Assembly: GCF_035222375.1 (NCBI RefSeq)
Contig: NW_026946363.1
Span: 2,108,001-2,172,000, forward strand
DNA length: 64,000 bases
Origin: Podospora pseudocomata
Taxonomy: Eukaryota; Ascomycota; Sordariomycetes; Sordariales; Podosporaceae
Reading direction: 5' to 3'
Part shown: one piece after another, positions 45,522 through 56,200 of the stretch
Layout of the letters: every line of letters starts with the position of its first letter
How positions within the stretch are numbered: the first letter of the stretch is position 1
Translations under genes and position numbers: made by a program
Notes under the pieces: model-generated
The model's database searches: none
What the model was told of the DNA's origin: nothing
Seen by the model: the letters and a program-made list of their open reading frames with translations, nothing else

Positions 45522-45754
45522 GAGCGATACAGTTGCGGTTTTCCAATCAGATCTCGGCGAAAAGATACAGAGGCTGCTTCTCGAGAGCGGAGGGCCTCGT
45601 TAATGAATCGCCAGTATCTTTATTACTTGACATGATTTTCACTGTCAACGCCAACACGAAACCCTATAGAGAACGGACAGAGAGGGGTGGGGGTGATAAC
45701 AAAAGCAAAAAAGCGAAATTTTCTTGTCGAGATTTTGAGGTGGCATTTTTTGGT

Positions 45755-45756
<2 letters not shown>

Positions 45757-45813
<57 letters not shown>
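45757..45813. repeat. (AC)n microsatellite
   Basis: 57 bp of uninterrupted AC repeat, followed by a few interrupted units to about 45836. Confidence 0.95.
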
Positions 45814-45817
<4 letters not shown>

Positions 45818-45934
45818 GACACACACAGCCACACACATTATTACCCAGTCATGTTTATTGTTTTTTTGTTCTTTTTTTTTCTGCAGACTATTACCCCCAG
45901 GCCTTGTTGTTTTTTCTGCTTTTGCAAAGTCTTT

Positions 45935-45967
45935 TGCTGCTGCTGCTGCTGCTGCTGTTGTTGTTGT
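45935..45967. repeat. (TGC)n(TTG)n trinucleotide repeat
   Basis: About seven TGC units followed by about four TTG units in non-coding DNA downstream of the Msb1 gene. Confidence 0.9.
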
Positions 45968-46426
45968 TATTTGCTTTGTTGTTTTTTTCTGATGGTGTGT
46001 TGTTGTGTGTGGGATACCCGTTTGTCTTTAATGTTTGAGAGGGACAGAATTTCAAAAGGGGGGGAGGGGAGCGAGGGGCAGAAGAGGGAGAGGGATTTTG
46101 CAAGGTTTAGTTGCATGAAAGTAATATACCACTTTTTGATATTTTGTTCTTTTGTGTGTTTAAAGCTGCTTGTTCTTTTGGCTTTTTTTTGGGCGATTTT
46201 AATGGGGGGGTTCATTGCTATACTATTACCGTTCTGCGGCGTATGATACCACCGTATATGATACTTTTTGTTCAATCTGGAGGAGTCAAAGATGGGTAGT
46301 TTTTGGGGGTTGCGATAAATGGTAATGTTCTTCTCTTCTTCACACGGGATGCTATGTAGGGAGGTGAGACATATCAGCTGGAGGGGTTGAATATATCTTG
46401 GTAACGTTCTCAAGCCGCGATTTGGC

Positions 46427-46428
<2 letters not shown>

Positions 46429-46511
<83 letters not shown>
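46429..46511. repeat. Long (GA)n microsatellite
   Basis: 83 bp of uninterrupted GA repeat, the longest simple repeat in the window. The plus strand is purely purine, so it could form triplex DNA. Confidence 0.95.
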
Positions 46512-46517
<6 letters not shown>

Positions 46518-47528
46518 ATTGATCGCCACGCGGGGAGGTAAGTGGTTGAGTCTGTTGTTGCAAGGAAGTTGAGTGCAAGTCTATTTCTACATGTGGCAGC
46601 GTTCGCAGTGGTGTGGGTGGGTGGGTGGTGCTTTCTTGAGAGGTTGGGCAGTGCCAAACGTTTGCTCCTTGTCTCGAGCAAGTACAGAATCACCACTGCA
46701 CCTACCGAAGAGTATGTATGTACCGGAAGATTTTGGCTTGATATACTATGTATACCCGACTTTGGCGGCATAAACGTTTTTGCACATCTCCCGAAGATAT
46801 GGGGGAGGGACTAGGTGGTCGGTAGATCGGAGGTAGTTACAAGCTTTTTGGTGATCTTCAGGGCAGGATGTGATCGTCGATGGCCCGGATTGACATCAAC
46901 AAACACCAATCGCAGAAGAAGAGGTTATCGCCGGACGGTTTAAAGGATGGGGAGATCATTTGTCTGCTGGGTTTTGGATATTGCGACTCTGCCGGAGCTT
47001 CTCCCGCGGGGTTATAGTAGGGGTCTGAGGTATAGTGCTCATACCACCTTGCTCGGTGCTGGGAGCCGTGAGGATTTCGACTTTGTCTAACAATTCTCCT
47101 AGGTTCCGTTGTACAGTATCCAACCTCACTTCGATCAGGTACCCAGTTCATGTTTCGACGGCCCGGTCATCCCGATCAGAAACTGGGAAGAAAAAGAGTT
47201 CCAATCTCATTCAACTCAGGCTAAAGATAGGTTTTTGTGTCTGGATCAATGACACGGTCGGATGTCGACGAAGAATGTGGGACAGGATCGGTCTGGAGCA
47301 GGTTTCTCTCGCGCGCTTTCATATTTCAACGAGGCGCAAGTTCCCATCCCTTCCTTGGTGTGCCCAGAAGATCTAGAATGTGGCCGTCGACATTCCTTAC
47401 TGGTTCTACGCTGAACCTACATTCCTTTGCCCTCAAACACTTTACGCGTGGGTTGCTTTAAAACCACCTACCTTCACATCACCTCCAGTCCTTTCTGTGT
47501 CAGCAGATTTTGAGAGGGTAGGTTGAAA

Positions 47529-49153
47529 ATGTTGACCACAGCTACGATCCTCGTCCCCTTTTTGCTTGGTGGATTCCAAGTCGTGAAGGCGGCACCGAAG
47601 CAGGTTATTCAGTTGAGTCCGCAGGAGGGGCTGGAGATTGTGTGCAATGCGGGGAGGTCTACGACGGTGACGGTTACGAGGACGGTGGAGGTTGCGAGGA
47701 CGGTTTCGGTGATGGTTACCACGGGTGCACCGCAGGCTTCGGTTGGGGTGGTACGGAGTAGCTCCGGCTTGAGGGTGGTGTCGAGTAGTTCGAGGACTGG
47801 GACGGTGCCGTCGAGTACTGCTGGGTCTGTTGTTGGTGGTGGGGGTGGGAATGGGACGGGGTTTAGGAATGCGGTTTATTTTACGAATTGGTGAGTTCTT
47901 ATCAACAATGAGTGGAGAGGGAAGGGGGCTAATGGTGAATAGGGGCACCTACGGCAACAACTTCCAGCCTCAGGACTTGCCGGCCGACAGGATCACGCAT
48001 GTGCTGTATTCGTTTGCGGATATTGCTTCTAATGGGGAGGTGTAGGTTTCTTATTTTTTTCACATGCACAAGAAAACCGAGAGCGCGGGCTAAGTGATCA
48101 ACAAACAGATTCTCCTCAGACACCTACTCCGACCTCGAAAAGCGTTACCCGACCGACTCCTGGAACGACCAAGGCAACAACGCCTACGGCTGCGTCAAGC
48201 AGATGTACCTCCTCAAGAAGAAGCACCGCCAGCTCAAGGTGCTGCTTTCCATCGGCGGGTGGACGTACTCGCCCAAATTCGCCCCCGTGGCTGCCACCGC
48301 CGCTGGCCGCAAAAGGTTTTGCTCTTCGGCGGTAAAGCTGGTCCAAGACTGGGGGTTTGACGGGTTGGATATCGACTGGGAGTATCCCGCCTCTGCGACC
48401 GAAGCCGCTGATTTTGTTTCGCTGCTGAAAGAGTGCAGAGAGGCCTTGGATGAGTACTCTGCCAAGCACGCAAAGGGGTATCACATGCCTATTACTATTG
48501 CTTGTCCGGCGGGTCCGACGCATTATGGCCAGATGGATATCCCACGGATGGATAAGTATATTGACGCGTGGCATCTTATGGCGTATGACTATGCCGGGTC
48601 GTGGGATAGTGTCTCGGGGCATCAGAGCAATGTTTTCCTTAGCACGACTAACCCGAACTCTACAAAATTCTCGACGGAGAAGGCGGTGAATGATTATGTG
48701 GCCAAGGGGGTCGCGCCGGGGAAGATTGTGCTGGGACTGCCGCTTTATGGGAGGGGGTTTGAGGCTACGAGTGGGCCGGGGAGGCCGTATAATGGAATTG
48801 GCGAGGGGTCGGCGCAGGCGGGGATTTGGAATTATAAGGATTTGCCTAGGCCGGGGGCGAAAGAGTTTTGGGATGAGCAGGCGGTTGCGGCGTGGAGTTT
48901 TGATGAGAGGAAGCAGGAGTTTATTAGTTATGATACGGTTAGGAGTGCGGTGGAGAAGGTGAAGTATTTGAAGGGGAAGGGGTTGGGGGGGACGGTGTTT
49001 TGGGAGGCGGCGGGGGATAAGGTGAGGGAGGAGGAGAGTTTGGTGAGGACGGTGGTGAAGGAGTTTGGGGGGACGAATAAGTTGGCGGGGGCTTTGAACC
49101 TGTTGAGTTATCCAGTTAGTGAGTACGATAATATTAGGGCGGGAATGCCTTGA
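47529..49153 (+). CDS. Secreted GH18 chitinase
   Basis: Exons 47529-47890, 47943-48041 and 48109-49153 (introns 52 and 67 bp) give 501 residues. The ATG at 47529 begins a signal peptide (MLTTATILVPFLLGGFQVVKA). A Thr/Ser/Val and Gly-rich spacer to about residue 115 comes before the catalytic domain rather than after it. The GH18 barrel has RNAVYFTNWG, VLLSIGGWTYS and the active-site block DGLDIDWEYP with catalytic Glu245. It also has MAYDYAGSWD and LPLYGRGFE, and ends near GTVFWEAAGDK. It should cleave chitin in the wall or in prey, hosts or debris. The layout resembles subgroup A chitinases. No chitin-binding module is seen. The last 600 bp of coding sequence are strongly G-rich. Confidence 0.93.
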
Positions 49154-49432
49154 TAGGGGGTTGTGATGGGAGGGTTGGGTGGTGTTTTGTTTTGCAATCT
49201 TGTACATATTGGTTTGATTTTTTGGTTTGGGACGTTTACCACTTCTTGCCTCTCGTTTTAGGACACCTTGTCTGGCTTCGGTTTCATGTTGGAGTTGTAT
49301 TGCTCTTCTTCTTTTGCAATTTTTTGGCCTGATACTATAGCAATACGGCCATCTTTGATGATAAATAAATTTCAGGTTTCCTTGACTTCATCACCGCCTG
49401 TCTGCTATCCAGCGTCCACATTCCTTGTTCCA

Positions 49433-49757
49433 CTACATATCATCGACGCATTTACACCAGTCAAAGAACGGCGACTCCTCATGGCCCGATTTTTTCGTCT
49501 TGACCTCGTTGTTATCGTCACAATAGAACCCGAGGTCTTTGCAGTCCTGGCTCACGTCCAAGTCGGCGATAGGACATTGGAGTACAAGGAGTGCTGACTC
49601 GGCTTTGGGGATCTTTGGTGAACTGATCAGGGCAAAAGCTTGACCGGTGCCCGTCACCAACAGAGCGAGTGCCGCAATCAATCACCAGGTAAGATGAAAA
49701 GTGTGAGATATTTCTGGCTAAACAAGTGTGCTAAGTCAAGTGGAGGCATACCTTCAT
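49433..49757 (-). pseudogene. Small secreted cysteine-rich protein, member 1 of tandem family, probably degraded
   Basis: The main minus-strand frame (49433-49681) encodes LALLVTGTGQAFAL, a signal-peptide core, then CPIADLDVSQDCKDLGFYC and FFDWCKC. It is clearly related to the neighbour at 50064. In both paralogues a tiny first exon with ATG plus one codon precedes the signal peptide. Here the matching ATGAAG with donor GTATGC is at 49752-49757, but no AG acceptor is found before the signal core and an in-frame TGA intervenes. One of the six shared cysteines is phenylalanine. It therefore looks like a decaying copy, unless another start or an unusual splice is used. Function unknown. Confidence 0.55.
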
Positions 49758-50063
49758 GTTTTTGATGGAGTTTTGCCTCAGTCTTCGTCAGATTTAGTGG
49801 CAAGGCTGTTGATTGACCGACTTGGACTGGATGAATTCACGTAGTGGAAAGGAACAAAGCTGCTGTTATACCTCCAGGCCGCAGTATCACACCAACTCGG
49901 TCCCGGCAACCTTTTTTCGGAGCACAGTAACCTCAAGTAATGTTGCATACATCGTCGTCCAAGTGGTTACAATGTTTCATGATATTTCCCCAGAGTCAGG
50001 TTACCCCTGAAAGATATTTTCCCATGCTCAAGTTACAGGATGTACAACGCTAGGCACCTTTCT

Positions 50064-50363
50064 TCACAAACGAACACACTTGCACCATTCAAAGCAAGGT
50101 GACTCTTCAAACCCAGCTTCGACGGCTTGAACCGACCCATCGTCTTCGCAGTAGAAGCCGTAGTCTTCACATTCTTTGGCCACGTTCAAGTCTGCAATGG
50201 GGCAGTCAAGATGGCCTAGCTGCTCGTCGGGTGTTGTTGTAGCATCGGGGGTGGCTGGGAGGGCAAGGCCTACTGCTGCGAGAGCAAGTATAGCGAGGGT
50301 GGTGAGCTGAGAGGTGTTAGTATTCATCTAGATATCTAAAACTAGGTAGAATCATGCCTTCAT
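50064..50363 (-). CDS. Small secreted cysteine-rich protein, member 2 of tandem family
   Basis: The best model has a two-codon first exon (ATGAAG, 50358-50363) and a second exon 50064-50306, giving 82 residues. The 51-bp intron has branch TACTAAC and acceptor CTCAG, but its donor is GC (GCATGA), a rare GC-AG intron. An ATG at 50325-50327 gives a longer unspliced alternative with a less typical signal peptide. The mature part has six cysteines in the order C-x10-C-x6-C-x17-C-x3-C-x-C, including CPIADLNVAKEC and GFYCEDDGSV. No known family is recognised. Size, secretion signal and cysteines are effector-like, but function is unknown. Confidence 0.65.
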
Positions 50364-50856
50364 GGTTGGTGACTGTTGGGGTGCTAGATGACGGTTGATG
50401 GTAGGTTTGAGTGTAGGAAGGCGTTGGGGTGATTAGGATAGATTGGGTGCTTGAAAGCTATGAAGATTGTGCAATATGTTCTGCTTGTTTTATACCTATC
50501 TAGCACCCCTCATGTGTAATCATGCCTCCAAATTTCATGGAATGTTCGTTGGAATACCAAGAGAACACCTGATGTCTTGAATCCTACATCCCCTGGAATC
50601 TTATGATGACGAAGCTCATGATAATCAACCGAATTCCTCTCCAAACTTGAAACCACTTCTCCACGGAGCTTAGCAGAACCCCGAGGCTGAAGACACCTAG
50701 GGCTCACCTTCGCATCTCAACCCGCGAACGAGCGAGCCAATAGCCAGATCTTTCCTCTATACCCCCCCGTTCTCGTCACAATTTGAGGTACATGACTATT
50801 TCCCATCTAGGTGATACCCCCAAGATCTCAACCTTCCACGACTTCCATCGCAGAAA

Positions 50857-51190
50857 TTATTTTCTATCAGGATCCCAGTAAGTCTGGCATCTGCAATAAA
50901 GACAGCAAAGCGAGCCGACAGTCTCATCTATCATCTTGACCGCGCCATCGCTATCGCAATAGAATCCTATCCTAGCGCAGCTTTCGGTTGTGCTGGTGGG
51001 GATTGATGAGCAGTCGAGGTCATATCGTTTGATCAGTGCCGGCCCTGGGGCGACTTCAGTCATGGGCGAGGAGGCCAGAGTGCTGGTTGCCAGAAGGGTG
51101 AGGGTCGGGGCGAGGGTGATGAGCTGATGTATAGGGGATTGGTTAGTCAAGCGCGTTGATTTCGTGATTAGAGTCGGGACATACGTTCAT
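50857..51190 (-). CDS. Small secreted cysteine-rich protein, member 3 of tandem family
   Basis: A two-codon first exon (ATGAAC, 51185-51190), a 61-bp intron with donor GTATGT, branch GACTAAC and acceptor CATCAG, and a second exon 50857-51123 give 90 residues. The signal peptide is MNLITLAPTLTLLATSTLASS. The mature protein keeps the family spacing C-x10-C-x6-C (DCSSIPTSTTESCARIGFYC), then D-x-D-G-A-V and a C-terminal CCLYCRC with one extra cysteine. It is the most diverged of the three. The shared first-intron position shows the three arose by tandem duplication. Function unknown. Confidence 0.65.
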
Positions 51191-51981
51191 GGTTGCTGAT
51201 GTGCCGATTTCTGGCAGGCAAGTGTTGCCAATAGAGATGATGTGCGGTAGGATTGTTGTTAATCCGGCAGATGGTCTGGGTACCTATTCAAGGGAGTATT
51301 GATACCTCCCTTCGAATACCCCAACACCAGAAGTAATGTCTCAGTTGGTGTCTTGCATGATCTGACAAGACTTTATTAGAGATACACATATTCTCCACAA
51401 CTGCAGCTTTAAGAACCTTCATATTTGGTTTGAGCCATGTCTTGATCAGTTTGTGCCCCGGGGTTCTGGAGAGTATTGGTGTTGAGCACGATACCTACCA
51501 ACCTACATATCCAGCGAACTGGTTTTCAAGATACCTTATCTAAAGGATCTTGCCGAAATGGTGTCTCAAGTCATCAGTTGGGCGCATTGTAACTCATGAA
51601 TGGCCGAGTTAAGAAGCCATTGGCTGTCGATAGGTAACTGGAAGGTGTGAAGAATGAAGCGGTGTCGACTTGTTCATTGGTAGTTACATCGACTCAAAAA
51701 ACCTGGGAGTAATTTCAGATATTATGTCTCTCATGGCGAGATTGAAACCAAAAATTACAATCAGAAGGTTATCATTCAATGCAAACAGCTTTAAGTCATT
51801 ACGATGCTATGTGTGGTTGTTCCTGAAAAGAAGGGTTAGGGTTCGCCGTGCTCAACAGCGATGACGTATCTCTCTGTGCTCACTAGTCACTAAGCCGCGA
51901 ACGCCAACACCTAGCTCTACCCAACAGCGCAACGTGGTCCATGACCTGTCGTCTTGTTTCCATCAAAGTGCATACCATAAA
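51191..51981. other. Intergenic region before the FAS1 gene
   Basis: About 0.8 kb between divergent genes. No reading frame or RNA gene is supported; it should hold both promoters. Confidence 0.45.
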
Positions 51982-52724
51982 ATGCGCCCTGCTCTTATTT
52001 CTGTCGTTGCTCTGAGTGCCGCCGTTTCCTGTCAACTTGTCGTACCCCTCTTGCAGCAAAGAGCGGAAGCAGCCCCGTCGTCACAGCGAACTCTCAACCA
52101 CAATCAAAAGATCATGGACCCCAACAACGGCCCCGGTCCGGCGTTGCCTCCGGACTCCGGAGTTCCGTCGAGGACTGACCCACCTCCGCACTCTGGCGGC
52201 GGTGGTGTTATCCTTTCGGATGTGATCGGCCGGGATAGGTCTGTCAACTTATTTGCAGGGTATAGTCACCTCAGCATCTTTCTAGTCCGATAAGATCCAC
52301 TAACATATCGTGGTATAGCTTCATCAGAGATATTGAATCCACCTCTGTTCGGCTTGATGACCCGTCAAAAAACACAACGGTGCTCGCACCGCTCAACTCT
52401 GCGGTGGAGGGCTTACCTCGTAAACCATGGGAAGATCCCAGAGAGTACGGTGCCCTTGGGCCCAATGCTTATGAAGGAGGTGATGGCCATGAGAGGGCAC
52501 AGAAGAACATTCAGCGGTTTGTGGAGGCTCACCTTATCCCGGTTGGTATCTGGTCCAAGGGCCAGAAGGTGAAGACTCTGCTTGGGGATAGGGAGGTGTG
52601 GTGGGAAGAAAAGGAAGACGGGACCCGTGTGGTGCAGCCGGGGGATATTGAGGTTGTTGAGGTTTCGAGCTCTGTTGCGAATGGTGAGGTGTGGATTTTG
52701 AAGAAGGTTCGGAATTATGCCTGA
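51982..52724 (+). CDS. Secreted FAS1 (fasciclin) domain protein
   Basis: Exons 51982-52259 and 52319-52724 (59-bp intron, branch CACTAAC) give 227 residues. A signal peptide (MRPALISVVALSAAVSC) is followed by a Pro-rich spacer with PNNGPGPALPPDSGVP. One FAS1 domain comes next: FAGFIRDIEST, TTVLAPLNSAVEGLP, NIQRFVEAHLIPVG, ending near ANGEVWILKKV. FAS1 domains mediate adhesion or wall association. The single short domain and spacer resemble the fungal YDR262W-like group located in the vacuole or secretory path. A GPI signal or C-terminal membrane segment is not visible. The next gene downstream is SIN3, in the same orientation. Confidence 0.8.
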
Positions 52725-53250
52725 AGGGGGGTTTTTGGGAATGTGTTTGTATAGATGTTGGTTTTACACAAGCCATCGTTTGATGTCGTCTATGACAGGA
52801 TAGAATGCTGGCTGAATCGGAGCTCCTGAGGTAAGGAAATATATATTCCCTGTATACTTGAATGATACATATCCTCACCAGAGACGCCTCCACATCTGAT
52901 GGGCTGGCAGACGGGGCGTACCTTGCATTAGACTTGCTGTCACGTGCAGGGCATATCGTCATCCCTCTTATCCGAGGCCGGTGTTTTCCCGGAGTTGTTG
53001 GGCGTTATCGATAAGAATGCGACGGAACTTGCCATCCATTCATTCTGCACAGCAGTTGCTAGCAACGCCTCCTTTCTACACTGGCGAAAACACAGCTGTC
53101 TCAGACCAGAAGCCCTTGTCTTGGTAGATGACTTCTTGTGGAAGGCCCATATGATCGCAGTGATAGCTGTAAGCTGCCCTGTACGCCCCCGCCCGGTGCT
53201 TTATTTGATGATCTAAACCTTTGCATAGAGGCTTCGCGCAGCCGTCCACG
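52725..53250. other. Intergenic region before SIN3
   Basis: About 0.5 kb with no supportable frame. It probably contains the FAS1 gene 3' end and the SIN3 promoter and 5' UTR. Confidence 0.45.
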
Positions 53251-56200
53251 ATGAATAGCCAGCCCCTGCACCCAGGCCCCGGAGCCGCCTTTGACCGCGA
53301 GCGCGACATGGAGGAGCAACGCCATCGTGCCCTCCAACAGGACGAGATTGCCCGACGGGAACGAGAAAGAGAGCGCGACCGTGACCGTGACCGCGACCGT
53401 GATCGTGACGACGCTGAGCGCCAGCACCGCGAACCCTACCAGCCCGCTGCCCCCCATCACAGCAGTGCCGGCTCCCTCCCTATCCACCAACCCGTCGCAT
53501 CCAGAATATCAAACTCCATCACCGGCCCTGGAGGCTTGCTGGCAAACCACAATAATCCTGCCCCCGCTCTGCCAGTTGGTGGACCTCCCGGCCCTGCGCC
53601 TAGCTTTGGTGGAGCGCTTCACTCTGCCGAGGCCGGTCGCCCCCCTCAGCATGGCGCCCCCGGAGCTGCCCCAGCCCCTCAGCACCAGATGTTTGGACCT
53701 ATGGTACATGGACCAAATGGTCCTCCTCCCAACTCCTTGGCTGGTGCCGGTGGAGGGCCGGGACCAGCTGCCATCTTCGGCGGGCCGTTGCAGCAGCAGC
53801 AGCAGGAGAATGGGCGGGCGCTGGCGCAAGAAGGGGCCCGCAGCATGCAGCAGCTCCCCTTTGGCCCCGGCGTAAATCCTCCTCATGGCATGACTCCTGG
53901 CTCAAATAACATGGGCCAAGGGCAGCAGCCGATCTTGAACGTAGGTGACCTTGCGGTGGTGATGTTGAAACGTTGGCGCTGACTGTGACATCACGGAATA
54001 GGATGCGTTGAGCTATCTTGATCAGGTGAAGGTTCAGTTCTCCGAACAGCCCGATGTGTACAACAAATTCTTGGACATTATGAAGGACTTCAAGAGTCAA
54101 ACGTAGGTGCTCTCTGTTGCGATCTGATTGGTGATGCGAAGAGCAGGTTGACTAACGTGGAGCAGAATCGACACGCCGGGCGTGATCAATAGGGTGTCCG
54201 AGCTTTTCGCTGGCCATCCGACGTTAATACAAGGGTTCAACACCTTCCTTCCTCCTGGCTATCGCATCGAGTGCGGCCTGGAGAACAACCCCAATAGCAT
54301 CCGCGTGACCACCCCATCCGGGTCCATGATTCACTCGATCGGAGCGCCCCGACCAGCGCAACTCGAGCCAGCACCTCCGACATCGAACCCTCCTCAAGGA
54401 TACATTGGCACCGTGAGACCTGGGCCGTGGCAGCAGGTTTTGCAACACAGCGTGGAAAGTCCCGAGGCTGCCTTCAGTGTCCCGGCCCAGAACGGTCCAC
54501 CAGGGTTCCCTGGCTCAAGCCAGAGCGCGTCTTTCGAAACTAGCCCGAATCAACCAAGATCAGTGCCGGCGGTTCCCAACGGTTCTGCCCTGAGCCAACC
54601 TCCAGTCCCGCGAACAGCACACACTCCAACACCTGGCGCCGGTCCACCAAGTGCAAACGGTTCTGCCGCTCAGCAGGCCAGCATGGAAAAGCGGGGACCC
54701 GTCGAGTTCAACCACGCGATCAGTTACGTGAATAAGATCAAGGTACGCGACTTTTTTTCCCCTGTTGCTCCCGTGCGTATTGTTTCCTATTCACCTCGAG
54801 TCTCAATGGGGCACCTCAATGGGGAGTCGATGGGTCAAGCAAGCACAGAGTGGATACACTTTTTTCTCTCCCTGGCACAACGCCCATTGACGCCTTCTCT
54901 TATTCAGAATCGCTTCCAGGACAAACCCGAAATCTACAAGCAATTCTTGGAGATACTCCAAACGTACCAACGCGAGCAAAAGCCCATCCAAGACGTATAC
55001 TCGCAAGTCACGACGCTCTTCCACTCGGCCCCCGATCTTCTCGAAGACTTCAAACAATTTCTCCCCGAGTCGGCCGCGCAGACCCGATCCGCCGGTCAGC
55101 GACCTGACGAAACGATGCCCATGGCAATCACCACTCCCACGCCCCAGCCCGGCAGTCTCCAGCGCGACGGTCCCAAGATGCCTCCGGTTGGCAATTTTGC
55201 GCCACCGGCGAGCGCCGCGAAGGAGACCAAGAAGCGACGCGCCGAGAAACCTGCGACTGCCGCATCTGCCTCTGTCGCGAACGAACAAGCGCAGTCATCT
55301 GCTCTCCGCGGATCGTTACCTGCCGCCACGACTGGCAACAAACGGATGAAGGTGACGCACAAGCCCAACAATGCCGATGTTGCCTTTATCGAGTCAACTT
55401 TGACTCCCACTATGCCCGAGCCTCTCCCTCCCACTCCCATCAACATTTCCCACCAAGACGAGCTTGCGTTTTTCGAGAAAGTCAAGAAGCACATTGGCAA
55501 CCGAACCGCCAACACAGAATTCCTCAAGCTGATCAACATGTGGAACAACGACCTGATCGACACACCTACCTTGGTCTACAAGGCGAACCAGTTTATGGGC
55601 GGCAATCCCGAGTTGCTTGCCAGTCTGCGGGCTATCCTCAGGTACGACGACGCCACAGATGATTTCGTCGAGAACAAACCCGAGCCACCCACGGGCAAGG
55701 TTTCCTTGAGCAATTGTCGCGGCTTCGGCCCGAGCTACCGACTCCTCCCTAGAAGGGAACGGCTCAAGCCTTGCACCGGCCGCGACGAGCTCTGCCAATC
55801 GGTTCTCAATGATGAGTGGGCGTCACACCCGACCTGGGCCTCCGAAGACTCCGGTTTTGTTGCCCACAGAAAGAATGCGTACGAGGAAGGTCTCCACCGT
55901 ATCGAGGAGGAGCGCCATGACTACGACTTCTTCATCGAGGCCAACCAGAAGTGCATCCAGCTCTTGGAGCCCATTGCTCATAGCATGCTCAACATGCCGG
56001 CGTCAGAAAGACACAACTTCACCATGCCTGTAGGACTCGGAGGACAGAGTACTTCGATCTACAAGAGGGTGTTGAAGAAGATCTACGGCCCGGAGAAGGG
56101 CTGCGAAGTTGCCAACGACTTGTTCCGAAACCCCTACGCCGTTGTACCTATTGTGTTGGCGCGTTTGAAGCAGAAGGACGAGGAGTGGCGATTTACGCAA

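Larger units (their letters stand above)
45522..47528. other. Repeat-rich intergenic region between Msb1 gene and chitinase
   Basis: About 2 kb with three microsatellites (CA, TGC/TTG and a long GA tract), T-rich tracts near 45850-46200, and the chitinase promoter at the right. No gene is supported. Confidence 0.5.

Noticed and set aside
54743-54907. Reading this SIN3 segment as normal coding sequence
   Set aside because: It interrupts PAH2 between YVNKIK and NRFQDK and has intron signals (GTACGC donor, TTCAG acceptor), so it was called an intron.
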